This document shows, piece after piece, positions 1-8,812 of a stretch of DNA of 64,000 bases (positions are counted from its first letter, which is position 1; every line of letters begins with the position of its first letter). The notes under the pieces were generated by a model, which saw only the letters and a list, made by a program, of their open reading frames with translations, was not told where the DNA came from and searched no databases. The translations under genes and the position numbers were made by a program. The stretch spans positions 203,092 to 267,091 of the forward strand of contig CALRQT020000005.1 of NCBI GenBank assembly GCA_943370385.1, written 5' to 3'. This stretch comes from BAIKAL-G1 sp943370385. Its GTDB lineage: Bacteria > Cyanobacteriota > Cyanobacteriia > PCC-6307 > Cyanobiaceae.

Positions 1-113
1 TACGTTGCAGCGGATCTGCTTGTTACGTTAGGAGATGATTGTTGCCGCAAATACTTTACTTTTAACAAATCAATTTTCTGGCCCAATTCCCTAGGCCTGG
101 CAAAACAGCCTGC

Positions 114-767
114 TCAACCCAGGGGCTTGCTAGCGATCACGGCAAAAAACGGATCGCCCTGGCCGCCCAGCCAGCCAAAGGGCCCAGGGGAACGGGTGGG
201 TTCGGCCAGGAGTTCTGGTTGGGGCCACCCCTGGGCCATCAACACCCGGGCCACGACAAGCAGGTGATCCTGATCACTGCCCTCGAGCCAGATCTGGGGA
301 GCTTTTTGGGCAAACATGCGATTCGAAAACGCCACAATGAGCTGGCCGCCAGGGCGCAGAATCCGCAGCAGTTCCGCTGCAATTGCTTCCGGTTGCTGCA
401 GGTATTGCCAGCCAGCGGTGATCAACACCGCATCGACACTGGCACTGCCAAGGGGAAGGGTTTGATCCCGGTTGAGGTTCTGAACCCAGAAGCGTTCAAG
501 GCGCGGGTTGGCCTGGAGCTCCTCGGCATTGAGGCCATGGCCGATCACACGCCCGTAGCGGATCTCTTCGGGCAGGTGGCTGACCCAGCTGGTCATCAGA
601 TCGAGCAGATCAGCGCCGGTTGGGAGGCGTTGGCGATAAAGCTCGGTGAGGCGCTCACGAAAACCGCCATCGAGGTGCTGCACAAAGCGGGGCGCCGCAT
701 AAAAGAGGGCGTCATCCCCGCTATCGATCTTGCGGCGATCTGCCTCGGCGAGAACCTGAACCACCAT
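114..767 (-). CDS. SAM-dependent methyltransferase (class I, atypical motif I)
   Basis: A protein of about 217 residues whose C-terminal half follows the class I methyltransferase pattern: an acidic loop (SVDAVLITAGWQYL) and the post-motif III segment ILRPGGQLIVAFSNRMF. Motif I reads DLLDLMTSWVSHLP rather than the usual glycine-rich loop. I recall this variant from a family common in cyanobacteria and proteobacteria. The substrate cannot be told. The frame stays open to 929, but the protein-like part starts at ATG 767 (MVVQVLAEADRR), with ATG 791 as an alternative. Neither has a strong Shine-Dalgarno. Confidence 0.75.
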   Translation of the reverse strand: MVVQVLAEADRRKIDSGDDALFYAAPRFVQHLDGGFRERLTELYRQRLPTGADLLDLMTSWVSHLPEEIRYGRVIGHGLNAEELQANPRLERFWVQNLNRDQTLPLGSASVDAVLITAGWQYLQQPEAIAAELLRILRPGGQLIVAFSNRMFAQKAPQIWLEGSDQDHLLVVARVLMAQGWPQPELLAEPTRSPGPFGWLGGQGDPFFAVIASKPLG

Positions 768-943
768 GGCGCTGCCTGTGACTGCAGCCATCCTGGCCAA
801 AACGGCGCCGGGGGCGCGCCCTAGCGAGCCAGCAGGCCTGGGCAACTGGGGGCCAGACCGACAACAAAGACCCCCATGGGGTGGGGGCAGCAGAATCAAG
901 CCACCGGGCCGCCAACTAAGGGCTAGCACCGATCTGGAGACTA

Positions 944-1369
944 TTGATGCCCAATCAGGTGATGCCGAAGCAGATGATGCCCAAGAAGGTGATGCCCCAT
1001 CAGGCCAGCCTGGTGCTGGCGGCCGATGACAGCCCCAGTCTTGCCGCCTTTTACGGGACCCTGCTGGGCTGCCCGCCCGAAGCAGGATTCAGTTCCAGTC
1101 ACTGGCGGCTGCCCTGGCCTGGGGGTGGACTGCTGGAGATCTATGAGCCCTCCGAGAGCCGGCCCCTGCCCCGCCAGGTTGGCCGGCTCTCCCTTTGCCT
1201 GCAACGGGATTGCCCTGACGACCAGGCCCAAGAACTGCTCGAGGACTGGATCGACGCACTCCTAGCGGCCGGGGCGCATTTAGAGCAAGCCCCCAGAAAG
1301 GAACCCTTCGGCGCCGAAGCTTGGCTGCTGGATCCTGAAGGCAACCGGCTTCTTTTGTTGGTGCGATGA
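944..1369 (+). CDS. VOC (glyoxalase-like) superfamily protein
   Basis: About 130-141 residues. It opens with LVLAADDSPSLAAFYGTLLG and ends with AWLLDPEGNRLLLLV, the usual start and end of a vicinal-oxygen-chelate domain. Substrate and metal use are unknown. The start is ambiguous: four ATG codons lie within a short tandem microrepeat, so the protein may begin at 944 or up to 51 bases later. A clear paralogue lies at 22602-23012 on the other strand, sharing FGAEAWLLDPEGNRLLLLV and the N-terminal ADD..A.FYG block. It is divergent from the methyltransferase upstream. Confidence 0.75.
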   Translation: MMPNQVMPKQMMPKKVMPHQASLVLAADDSPSLAAFYGTLLGCPPEAGFSSSHWRLPWPGGGLLEIYEPSESRPLPRQVGRLSLCLQRDCPDDQAQELLEDWIDALLAAGAHLEQAPRKEPFGAEAWLLDPEGNRLLLLVR

Positions 1370-1546
1370 CCTTTTAATGGTCAGGAGCGAAGTTCAGCGG
1401 TAGGGCGTTGGTGGGAAGACCTGCCCATGGGCATTACACCCTTGCCATCGTCTGACAAGAGGTTTGTTCCACTTGAGAATCAGGCCCCTAAGCGAAGTCA
1501 ACAGGGTCGTGAAGCCGTTGATAGAGAGGCTCTAACGCTCTATTTC

Positions 1547-1702
1547 TTAGTCGCCCAAGTAGCACAGCTCCAGCAGCAAGCGTTGCCCCAGGCGCGCATC
1601 AATGGCGCAAAATTGACGCAGGGCCCGCTGCCGCTGTTCGGAGGGAAGGTGCCTGAGGTCGTTGACAGCCAAAGCCAGACAATGGTGATCCAGTTCGGAC
1701 AT
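1547..1702 (-). CDS. small protein, 51 aa, unknown
   Basis: A short open frame with an ATG start, reading MSELDHHCLALAVNDLRHLP and continuing through a leucine- and arginine-rich helical segment to LLLELCYLGD. It has the amphipathic look of a real small protein, while the longer overlapping frames here do not look protein-like. It lies downstream of the rod-linker terminator on the same strand. No family was recognised, and it has no clear Shine-Dalgarno. Confidence 0.4.
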   Translation of the reverse strand: MSELDHHCLALAVNDLRHLPSEQRQRALRQFCAIDARLGQRLLLELCYLGD

Positions 1703-1820
1703 CGGTACCGCAAATCAGCAGCTCGATCAAACCGGCTCCGGTCCAAAAGCGCCAGGGTGCGGAGGCCAGATCTCCAGCTAGCCCCCTGGCCATTGCCGGT
1801 TGGGCGCAGGGATCGGGATC

Positions 1821-1848
1821 AAGGGGCCTGGGCTAAGCCCAGACCCCT
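1821..1848 (-). terminator. hairpin terminator after the rod linker
   Basis: GGGG and CTGGGC pair with GCCCAG and CCCC around a TAA loop, with one-base bulges. The hairpin starts about 29 bases after the stop codon of the linker gene. The T tract is poor, so it may be factor-assisted or mainly protect the 3' end. Confidence 0.55.
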
Positions 1849-1876
1849 AGCCAGCACCGATCCCATCCCCGGAGCT

Positions 1877-2836
1877 TCAGCTCACCTGAATGGAGGTCAC
1901 CTGGCCCAGGCGATGGGCCCGCTGCAGGGCTTCGTTCATGCGCCGGAAGGGCACCCGCAGCACCACTTCACCACTGCGCACCACGGCCTGCTGAACCACG
2001 CCACTGATCCGGATTGTCACCAGGCGATCGGAGCTGGGCGCCCCAGCGGTAACCCGCAGGGCCTCCTGGCGATGGCCCTGGCCAGGGGTATGGCGTTCGC
2101 CAACGTCGACCTGGTCGCCATAGAGGCCGGAGCCTTCGGCCAGCACGGCCTGAAAGGGACCCTCAGTGCTGAGGAAGCGGTAGTGGCTGATGGCAGGTGC
2201 AGAGCTGACCCGCACCGCCGGAGCCGCCCCAGGAACGGGAACGGCCCGGTTCTGATGCAGGGCCCGATTCAGGGCCGCCTGGTTGCCCGTGGCCGAACCC
2301 TTCACCGACGCCGCACTGCCCCGGGCCAGCTGCATCAGCCAGGAGAACTGGCGGCCCTCATGGCCGATGGAATAGTCCCAACCGTGGATGTAGGGCACCA
2401 CGTTTTGGCCGAAGCGGTGCAGATATTCGGAGCTATCGATATAGGAATCGATTTCGGCATCCACCCCCTGCTCCTGCAGGATCGTGAAGTGGTGGAGCAT
2501 CTCCTCGCGGTTGTGGGGAGCGCGGCCCAGCAGGTGCTTGTGGTTTAGCTCGATGAAGCGGTAGGCATTGCAGGTTTCAAAGAACTTGGCGCGATACAAG
2601 CCGCTCTTGGCGATTGTCCGCACCAGCTCCCTCACGTTCAAGTAGCCATTGCGGAACAGGGATTCGGCAGCCGTGAGCCGCTCGCTGGCCATCAGGTGCT
2701 GCTGGCCAAGCACTTGCTGGTAGACAGAGCGAATAATCGCGTCCTTATCCTCGGAGGCGGCGATTGACCAGTTTTCCTTATCCCGATCGTTGGCAAAGCG
2801 TTCAATGCCAAGTTGGGGCGCTCGAACCAGGCTCAT
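1877..2836 (-). CDS. phycobilisome rod linker polypeptide
   Basis: A 319-residue linker that joins phycobiliprotein hexamers within phycobilisome rods. Residues from about 20 to 180 match the PBS linker domain (Pfam PF00427), including KSGLYRAKFFETCNAYRFIE, LNHKHLLGRAPHNREEM and YIDSSEYLHRFGQNVVPY. The last 60 or so residues match the CpcD-like capping domain (PF01383), with VTIRISGV and VVLRVPFRRMNEA. The frame is open to 3280, but the natural N-terminus is ATG 2836 (MSLVRAPQLGIERF). Length and two-domain layout fit CpcC/CpeC-type linkers. I cannot tell which phycobiliprotein it serves, because no cpc or cpe subunit gene is adjacent. Confidence 0.93.
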   Translation of the reverse strand: MSLVRAPQLGIERFANDRDKENWSIAASEDKDAIIRSVYQQVLGQQHLMASERLTAAESLFRNGYLNVRELVRTIAKSGLYRAKFFETCNAYRFIELNHKHLLGRAPHNREEMLHHFTILQEQGVDAEIDSYIDSSEYLHRFGQNVVPYIHGWDYSIGHEGRQFSWLMQLARGSAASVKGSATGNQAALNRALHQNRAVPVPGAAPAVRVSSAPAISHYRFLSTEGPFQAVLAEGSGLYGDQVDVGERHTPGQGHRQEALRVTAGAPSSDRLVTIRISGVVQQAVVRSGEVVLRVPFRRMNEALQRAHRLGQVTSIQVS

Positions 2837-3053
2837 GGGACCAGGGGCAAGGGAGGAATTAGGCGGCTGCGTGCACCCGAAAGGGGTTGCATAGGGCCAG
2901 CGTGCTATCGCCAGAGCCGCAACATCGGGGGTTTGGTAGTCGCCTGGTTCGGGACAGTACGCCGCTTTTTCAGGCTTGAGTGGCTCCGCATAAGAACGTT
3001 GCAATGCCCCTGCTCTGGCCAGGGGACCGGTGCCAAGCCCAGTCAGCACAGGC

Positions 3054-3329
3054 TCAAAGCGCCTGCAGACGCGCCACCTTGGCCTCCAAATAGCGAAGGA
3101 AAGGATCCGCACTGAGGCGTTCGCCGCAAACCTGCTGCACCAACTCTTCGCCATTGACGCGGCGGCCCAGGGGCCAGACCCGTTCCGCCAGCCAGGCGCG
3201 CAGGCTGGCCTCATCGGCCTCGGCCACCCGCTGCCCAATCGACCCGAATTGGCGCTCCATCGTTTCAGCCAGCTGGGCACTGATCAGGTGGCCCAGGGCA
3301 TAGGAGGGGAAATAGCCAAACAGGCCCTC
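3054..3329 (-). pseudogene. 3' remnant of an M32 carboxypeptidase gene
   Basis: A stretch of about 91 codons (EGLFGYFPSYALGHLISAQL through to YLEAKVARLQAL) that aligns end to end with the last 90 residues of the intact carboxypeptidase just upstream on the same strand (EGLMGYFPSYALGHLISAQ to YLRAKVAELQ). By eye, identity is only a bit over half, so this is not a fresh tandem duplication. An in-frame TAA at 3333-3335 bounds it, and the HEXXH catalytic part is absent. It looks like what is left of an older resident gene. Confidence 0.75.
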
Positions 3330-3435
3330 AAGTTAGTTCCAGCCGGCCTACAAGTGGCCTGACCCGTTGCCCCGTCCGGGTTCTGAGGTCTGAGACGGCG
3401 AAGACAGGACCGGACGAGCAGCCTTGGTTCAGCTC

Positions 3436-4950
3436 CTACTGGAGCTCGGCCACCTTCGCCCTGAGGTAGGTCAAAAAGGGCTGGGCGCTGAGGGGGTGGC
3501 CCGAGACTTTCTTGACCAGTTCTTCGGCGTTGACCGACCGACCGAGTGGCCAGACGGTCTGGCCGAGCCAGGTTTGGAACCGGTTCTCATCTCCGCAGGT
3601 GATCAGGGCCTGGATCGACCCATTTTCCTTCTCAAAAGCCTCCGAAATCTGGGCGCTAATAAGGTGTCCAAGGGCATAAGAGGGGAAATAACCCATGAGT
3701 CCTTCTGCCCAATGGATATCTTGAAGGCACCCCTCGGAGTCAGTCTGGGGCTGGATTCCCAGCAGGTCCTGCATCCGTTGGTTCCACTGCTTCGGTAACT
3801 CGTCTACCGGCATCTCCTGTTCGAGCAGGGCCAGCTCCAGCTCGTAGCGCAGCACGATGTGCAGGCAGTAGCTGAGTTCATCGGCCTCAACGCGGATCAG
3901 ACCGGGCTTGAGCGGGTTGAGGGCGCGCCAAAAGCCGAAGGCGCCATTCCATGGATCGCTGCCGAGTCCGGCACAGAAGCGCGAATGCCAGCGCTCAGAG
4001 AAGGCGCGGCTACGGGCCACGCGGCACTCCCAGAACAGACTCTGGCTTTCGTGGACCCCCATTGACGTCGCTTCTCCGAGGGGCCAGGGGAAGTAGTGGT
4101 CGCCATGGCGGGGCAGTCCCTGCTCGTAGAGCGAGTGGCCCCATTCATGGGCCGTGGCGAGAAACGCCGAGAGGGGCTGGCCCGGCACCACCCGAGTGGT
4201 GATGCGGAAGTCCTGGGGACCAACAGTGCAGGAAAAGGGGTGCGCTGAGCGGGAGCGCTGGCATCGCGAGGGGTCGTAGCCCCAGCTGTCGAGGAGTTCT
4301 CTGCAGAGTTGCTCCTGCAGGGTTTCGGGCAGATCGATAATTGCGGGTTGGGGGGTGCTGGTGGCCCTCACCTGCTCCAACAGGGCCGGCAGCTCATCCT
4401 TCAGAGGCGCAAACAGCTCGGCCAACCTTGTTTTGCTGATGTCGGGTTCAAAGGGTTGGGCAAGGATTTCCCATGGACTGCGCGGCACCGGTTCGGCAGC
4501 GGCCAGCTGGGTGGCCTGCTGGCGACGCAGGGCGATCAGCTCCTGGAGGGCCGGGGCAAAGGTCGAAAAATCATTCCGCTTGCGGGCGTCCTGCCACACC
4601 GCATTGCCGCGCGACTGAGCCTTGGCCAGCGCACTGACAAGGGCCGGATCGAGGCAGCGCTGACGTTCAAGCTCTAGGCGCAGCAGTTGCAGATTGCGGC
4701 GGCGTTCGGGTGAGACCTCTGTATCGAGCTCGCTCTCCGCTGCCGCCACCAGCTCGGCGTATTCCGCACTGCTCTGCCGTTCGTGGAGCTGGCCGGCCAG
4801 AAGCGCCAGCTGCTCGCCGCGCCAGGCCGAACCAGCAGTCGGCATCACAGTGTTCTGGTCGTAGTAGAGGGCGCTGCTGATTGAGCCCAGCAGGCGTGTC
4901 TGATGCAGGTGCTGGTGAAGCTGGGAGAAAGCAGAGCCTGCGGATGGCAT
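3436..4950 (-). CDS. M32 family metallocarboxypeptidase
   Basis: A 504-residue zinc carboxypeptidase, close to the family's usual length of about 500. The zinc-binding HEXXH motif (AHEWGHSLYEQG, around residue 266) is intact, and GVHESQSLFWE supplies the third ligand region. The start MPSAGSAFSQLHQHLHQTRL fits the family's helical N-terminus. It probably trims C-terminal residues from peptides in the cytoplasm. A diverged copy of its last 90 codons sits directly downstream. Confidence 0.92.
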   Translation of the reverse strand: MPSAGSAFSQLHQHLHQTRLLGSISSALYYDQNTVMPTAGSAWRGEQLALLAGQLHERQSSAEYAELVAAAESELDTEVSPERRRNLQLLRLELERQRCLDPALVSALAKAQSRGNAVWQDARKRNDFSTFAPALQELIALRRQQATQLAAAEPVPRSPWEILAQPFEPDISKTRLAELFAPLKDELPALLEQVRATSTPQPAIIDLPETLQEQLCRELLDSWGYDPSRCQRSRSAHPFSCTVGPQDFRITTRVVPGQPLSAFLATAHEWGHSLYEQGLPRHGDHYFPWPLGEATSMGVHESQSLFWECRVARSRAFSERWHSRFCAGLGSDPWNGAFGFWRALNPLKPGLIRVEADELSYCLHIVLRYELELALLEQEMPVDELPKQWNQRMQDLLGIQPQTDSEGCLQDIHWAEGLMGYFPSYALGHLISAQISEAFEKENGSIQALITCGDENRFQTWLGQTVWPLGRSVNAEELVKKVSGHPLSAQPFLTYLRAKVAELQ

Positions 4951-5503
4951 GGGCAGACGGAACCAATGGGCTCAGCATGGCGTCGCAGGCAGCCCAAGCG
5001 CTGCGGCTGTCGAGGCCAGAACCGTCAGTCCTTCAGGTGACCGTGACAAGCCCGAATACTGCGCTTGGCGCACCGCAGGGCTCCGGTCGGCGACGGCCGT
5101 CCTTCAGCGTGCCACGGCTACGCCGTGGCGTGCATCGGCCAGCCGCCGCCGCCCTCCGCTCCGGGGCCGGTGTGGGGGTGGGCAGGCATGGCGGCCCTCC
5201 CGCGGCTGCGGTGTGCCGGGCCCTCACCCGCTTCGATGGGGCTGGGGTGAAGCCCCAGGTTTCCTCGCGCGGCTGCGCGGCCAGCTGGGCATTCAGCGTT
5301 AAATCTGGCGGGCCTGCTTATCAGCTTCCTGGTCCATCAGCGCATGCCTTTGCTTTGCGTAGATCCATTGGCCTGCAGCTGCTCTACCCGCTGCTTAGTG
5401 CGTTTGTACTGGTAGAATAAGGGCTGCGCCAAAGGCCACGAGCCCTTCGCCTGCGGCAACGAAATCCTCGGACAACTTGCCCCGTTCGTTTGCTCTGTAG
5501 CCC
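4951..5503. repeat. non-coding spacer with clustered hairpins
   Basis: No convincing gene. It holds several strong inverted repeats: GCCACGGC/GCCGTGGC at 5111-5129 with a 3-nt loop, CTGGGG/CCCCAG at 5242-5258, and AAGGGC/GCCCTT around 5429-5456, just ahead of the next gene. The first two resemble interspersed palindromic units. The last may be a leader hairpin. Confidence 0.45.
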
Positions 5504-6028
5504 ATGAGCTTGTCCTCTGCTGCAGTGGCCCAGGCCGCTGCATTTCCTTCCCTTGGCCTCCTGCCGCCGCCGGCGTTGGTCCATCGCTCGGTCGTAATCG
5601 TCGCCGCTGGTGGCCGTGATCTCGTCTGGCCCCAGGAACGCATCGCTTCCGCCCTGCTCCAGCGCAGCGGTGGCCGGCCTGTCCATCTGCTGCTCCATGG
5701 CGGGGCCCGTGGCGCAGATCGCGCCATCGGCCGTGCCGCCCAGCAGCTCGGCTGGCGGGTTCAGTTCCTCGCCGCTGATTGGCGCCGTCATGGCCGTGCT
5801 GCCGGTCCAATCCGCAATCGCCTCCTGCTGGAGCAGGCCCTGGTGGAGGCCCAGGCCCACACATCCCCAGCGTTCAGCGCCTCGGTGCTGGTGATCGCCT
5901 TTCCCGGTGGGGCAGGCACGGCCTCGCTGGTGCAGCAGGCCCGCCGCTGCTCCTCCCGTTCGCCAGTGCCGGTGGTGGTGATGGAAGTGCCGCCGCCACC
6001 GTTCTCGCCGGAGCCCCTCGCCGCCTGA
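5504..6028 (+). CDS. DUF2493/SLOG-family nucleotide-binding protein
   Basis: 174 residues. The core HGGARGADRAIGRAAQQLGW followed by NRLLLEQA and VLVIAFPGGAGTASLVQQAR is the pattern of DUF2493 (YspA-like, SLOG superfamily), a Rossmann-like fold thought to bind nucleotides or nucleotide-derived ligands. The family is frequent in phages, plasmids and conflict loci. A proline- and serine-rich tail ends the protein. It is the first gene of a phage-type early block followed by Gp157 and Rad52 homologues in the same direction. Confidence 0.75.
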   Translation: MSLSSAAVAQAAAFPSLGLLPPPALVHRSVVIVAAGGRDLVWPQERIASALLQRSGGRPVHLLLHGGARGADRAIGRAAQQLGWRVQFLAADWRRHGRAAGPIRNRLLLEQALVEAQAHTSPAFSASVLVIAFPGGAGTASLVQQARRCSSRSPVPVVVMEVPPPPFSPEPLAA

Positions 6029-6078
6029 GCGGCATCCGCCTCCCGTTCTTCTTTTCCCTCATCCCCATTCACCGCCCC

Positions 6079-6699
6079 ATGGCCGTTCTCACTGCACCCG
6101 CCTCTCCTCTCGCCCCGGCTCTTCCTCAGGCCACCGGCCCGTCATGCAACCTGCAGCGTTCCGGCTCGCTCTGGCAGCTGGGCATCGAGGCCCAGGAACT
6201 CACCACCGCCATCGGCCAGCTCGCCGAGCAGCTGGAAGCCGATGACGACGATTCCCGCGCACAGGCACTCGCCGAGCTGGAGGCTGCCCTGCTTGCAGAG
6301 GAAGGCAACAAGGCCGCCCTCGCCGCCAAGGCCGATGCCACCTGCTGGGTGATCGAGCACCTGCGTGGTCAGGCCGCCTACCGCCAGCAGCAGGCCAAGC
6401 GTCTCACTGAGCTCTCTCGATCCGATGCCTCCCGGGCCGACGCCCTCGAGGACTCCCTGGTCCTGGTCCTCACCCGGCTGCAGCCCACCGCCACCCGGTT
6501 CTCCTTTCCGAATCACGAGCTCAGTTCCCGCAAGTCCCAGGCCGTCGAGATCGACGACGAGGACGCCCTCGATTCCCAGTGGCTGAGCTTCTCCACCACC
6601 AGCAAGCCAGACAAGGCCGCCATCAAGGACGCCCTCAAAGCCGGCCAGCTCATCCCCGGCGCCCAGCTCCTCTCCCGCCGCTCCTGGCGCATCTGTTGA
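6079..6699 (+). CDS. Siphovirus Gp157-like protein
   Basis: 206 residues with the helical layout of the Siphovirus Gp157 family. An N-terminal helix (IGQLAEQLEA) is followed by a long acidic/alanine-rich helical segment, then a C-terminal part with the basic-hydrophobic ending LIPGAQLLSRRSWRI. Family members are usually next to phage single-strand annealing proteins, as here. The starting ATG at 6079 gives MAVLTAPASP. The biochemical role is not established. Confidence 0.65.
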   Translation: MAVLTAPASPLAPALPQATGPSCNLQRSGSLWQLGIEAQELTTAIGQLAEQLEADDDDSRAQALAELEAALLAEEGNKAALAAKADATCWVIEHLRGQAAYRQQQAKRLTELSRSDASRADALEDSLVLVLTRLQPTATRFSFPNHELSSRKSQAVEIDDEDALDSQWLSFSTTSKPDKAAIKDALKAGQLIPGAQLLSRRSWRIC

Positions 6700-6784
6700 G
6701 CGGGGCACAGGCCCCATGCAACTGGGGTCCTGGCTGAGCAGCTGGGGCCCCCTCCCCTCCTCACACCCTTTCGCTTCCATCGCC

Positions 6785-7798
6785 ATGACCGTCGCCGCTC
6801 CTTCCGCCAACGGGACCCGCACCACCAGCCGCCCCGCTCCTCCTCGACCGAGCCAGAGGCCGCCCTCGGCCCTGGAGCTGATCCGCTCAACTGACCGCGC
6901 CGTTGAGGCTCCAGCACCAACTTCGGCACCGGAAGCCCCCCAGGCTCCGCTTTCCGGCTTCTCGCCCGAGCAGCTCGCGGCGCTCTCCGCCCCCCTCGAT
7001 CGGGCCAACGTCCGTCAGCGCGAGCAGGGCCGATCGAAGGTCCACTACCTCGAAGGCTGGCAGGTGATCGCGGAGGCCAACCGCATCTTTGGTTTCGATG
7101 GCTGGCAGCGGCAGACCATCGCGGTCTGCTGCGTCGCCCAGGCCGAGCGGTTGATCGGTAGAGAGCAGAAGCCGGGCTGGGGTGTCACCTACACCGCCCG
7201 CGTGCGCGTCACCGTCACCGCCGGTGGGCTTCACCCTCTGGTCCGTGAGGGCAGCGGGGCCGGCCACGGCATCGACGTTGACCTGGGCCAGGCCCATGAA
7301 TCCGCTCTCAAGGAAGCCGAGACCGACGCCATGAAGCGGGCCCTGATGACCTTCGGGAACCCGTTTGGGCTCGCTCTCTATGACAAGCGCCAGCGGGAGG
7401 TCAGCAGTGCTGCGGGCCAGGGTGATGGGCCTCAGCGGCCTGGTGGGCAGCGGTCTTCTCTGCGTCGGCCGGAGGCTGGTTCTCCCGCCACCACTGCTTC
7501 CCCGGCTCAGGGTCGCTCCCAGGCCACGGCCTCGACGTCTACGCCTTCAGCTCCGGCCGACCTCGGCCAGGTGGCCCTCGATGCCGAGACGATCCAGCAC
7601 CTCCACGGCACCCTGCGGGCCCTGCCCCGCCCCCTGCTGGAGGGCCTCACCCGCGCCTTCCGCAAGCGCTTCCAGGTGCCCGACGAGGCGGTGACCATCG
7701 CCGATCGGATCAACCAGAAGTGCCACCACGACTGGATTGAGGCTTTTCTGGTGCAACACCAGCTTCAGCCCGGCCGAGCTGCCCAGCCCCTCTCCTGA
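6785..7798 (+). CDS. Rad52/Rad22-family single-strand annealing protein
   Basis: 337 residues. Residues about 60-200 match the Rad52/Rad22 annealase domain (PF04098): REQGRSKVHYLEGWQVIAEA, FGFDGWQRQTI, VREGSGAGHGIDVDLGQAHE and MKRALMTFGNPFGLALYDK. The remainder is a low-complexity linker and a helical C-terminus. It would anneal complementary single strands in phage-type recombination. ATG 6785 is preferred over 6716. With the two preceding genes it forms an early replication/recombination module of phage origin. Confidence 0.88.
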   Translation: MTVAAPSANGTRTTSRPAPPRPSQRPPSALELIRSTDRAVEAPAPTSAPEAPQAPLSGFSPEQLAALSAPLDRANVRQREQGRSKVHYLEGWQVIAEANRIFGFDGWQRQTIAVCCVAQAERLIGREQKPGWGVTYTARVRVTVTAGGLHPLVREGSGAGHGIDVDLGQAHESALKEAETDAMKRALMTFGNPFGLALYDKRQREVSSAAGQGDGPQRPGGQRSSLRRPEAGSPATTASPAQGRSQATASTSTPSAPADLGQVALDAETIQHLHGTLRALPRPLLEGLTRAFRKRFQVPDEAVTIADRINQKCHHDWIEAFLVQHQLQPGRAAQPLS

Positions 7799-7835
7799 AG
7801 GGGGGAAGTTGGCGGCTTCTGCCTACGCTTGGCTC

Positions 7836-8036
7836 ATGGCCTTTCCCCGCATCAGCCACGATCCCGCCGTGATGGGGGGCACGCCCTGCATCCGCGGGCT
7901 GCGCATCACGGTGGGCACGGTCGTGGGGTTGATCGCCAGCGGCAGCAGCCGCGAGCGGATCCTGCAGGCCTACCCGCAACTGGAAGCGGCTGACATCGAT
8001 GAGGCCTTGGCCTCTCCACACCACCGGCCTGATTGA
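7836..8036 (+). CDS. DUF433 antitoxin-like protein, orphan
   Basis: 66 residues: ISHDPAVMGGTPCIRGLRIT and the YPQLEAADIDEAL segment are diagnostic of DUF433. This family is a predicted antitoxin normally followed by a DUF5615 PIN-like toxin. Here no such toxin follows. The frame ends abruptly (ASPHHRPD) four bases before the convergent PIN gene, so the locus is probably an incomplete toxin-antitoxin remnant. Confidence 0.75.
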   Translation: MAFPRISHDPAVMGGTPCIRGLRITVGTVVGLIASGSSRERILQAYPQLEAADIDEALASPHHRPD

Positions 8037-8040
8037 AGGC

Positions 8041-8460
8041 TCAGTTCCCGAGGTAACGCTCCACCGTTGCGGTGGTCCAGGTGGCCACGCCGGTGCCAAA
8101 GAAATCCTGGTCCTCAGTCCAGATCGCGCACTCCAGCTGTAAAGCCAAGGCCAGAGCAGGCCAGTCGGCTGGGTCCCGGATGCGCTTGAGCGCCTCGTCC
8201 TTGGCGCCTTCAATCAAGGGGGTGTCGACCACCTGCACCACCCCCATCAGGCTGAGGAAGGCCTCCTGGCAGATCTGTGGATCGAGGCCTCGACGTGTCG
8301 CCAGCTCGCCGATGTATCCAGCAGCTTCTGCCGCATTGGCCTCTGCGACATAGAAGTCAACCTCATGGGCGAAGTCGGCGATCAAGGCGCGCACCCTGAC
8401 ACCCAGACAGGCACGAATGAGGATGTTGGCGTCCAGCACCAACCGTTTGCGTTCTGCCAT
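8041..8460 (-). CDS. PIN-domain toxin (VapC-like)
   Basis: 139 residues. The N-terminal LVLDANILIRACLG carries the first catalytic Asp, and the C-terminal DPADWPALALALQL and IWTEDQDFFGTGV carry the later acidic residues of a PIN ribonuclease fold. It overlaps the upstream antitoxin by one base (stop/start), which is typical toxin-antitoxin coupling. The RNA target is unknown. Confidence 0.82.
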   Translation of the reverse strand: MAERKRLVLDANILIRACLGVRVRALIADFAHEVDFYVAEANAAEAAGYIGELATRRGLDPQICQEAFLSLMGVVQVVDTPLIEGAKDEALKRIRDPADWPALALALQLECAIWTEDQDFFGTGVATWTTATVERYLGN

Positions 8461-8729
8461 CAGGCGCGGGCCTGTTGCTGCTGGGCTCGCCTCCAGTTCT
8501 TGAAGTCAGCCGCCAGCTCCTCTTCTGTCAGTCCCAGCCGCTGCAGCTCGGCTTGCATCAGTCGGCCCGCTTCCAGCAGCCGCTCGTGATCACTGAGATC
8601 CGACTCCTGGGGCAGGGGCACATAGAGCCCAACAGTTCGCCCATGTCGCGTGACCTCGATCGGGGTGGCCGTTTCTAGGTGGGAGGCCAGGCGCGCCCGA
8701 AGCTCACGGATACCAACACGGACAGCCAC
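8460..8729 (-). CDS. Phd/YefM-type antitoxin
   Basis: About 89 residues: VGIRELRARLASHLETA, VTRHGRTVGLYVPL and a glutamine-rich tail. This is the Phd/YefM dimer layout, in which the N-terminal half binds operator DNA and the C-terminal tail neutralises the toxin. The frame runs to ATG 8756, but GTG 8729 (VAVRVGIREL) fits the family start better and leaves the palindrome TGTGTACACA upstream. It pairs with the PIN toxin at 8041-8460. Confidence 0.78.
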   Translation of the reverse strand: MAVRVGIRELRARLASHLETATPIEVTRHGRTVGLYVPLPQESDLSDHERLLEAGRLMQAELQRLGLTEEELAADFKNWRRAQQQQARA

Positions 8730-8745
8730 AACGGACCCGGAAAGT

Positions 8746-8800
8746 TGTGTACACATCGTAGACGGGACGAGCGGGCCACTGCTAGTACATGCGTACGCAT
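8746..8800. promoter_or_regulatory. palindromic operator candidates between divergent genes
   Basis: Two perfect palindromes lie here: TGTGTACACA (8746-8755) and ATGCGTACGCAT (8789-8800). They sit between the leftward antitoxin and a rightward gene, where an autoregulating Phd-type antitoxin would bind. They also argue that the coding starts are GTG 8729 on the left and ATG 8813 on the right. Confidence 0.4.
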
Positions 8801-8812
8801 CTGGAGTGGTTC

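Noticed and set aside
1427..2548. Long plus-strand open frame of 373 codons
   Set aside because: It is antisense to the rod linker, with composition typical of a shadow frame.
5111..5258. CRISPR-like repeats
   Set aside because: The palindromes are unique units without regularly spaced direct repeats.
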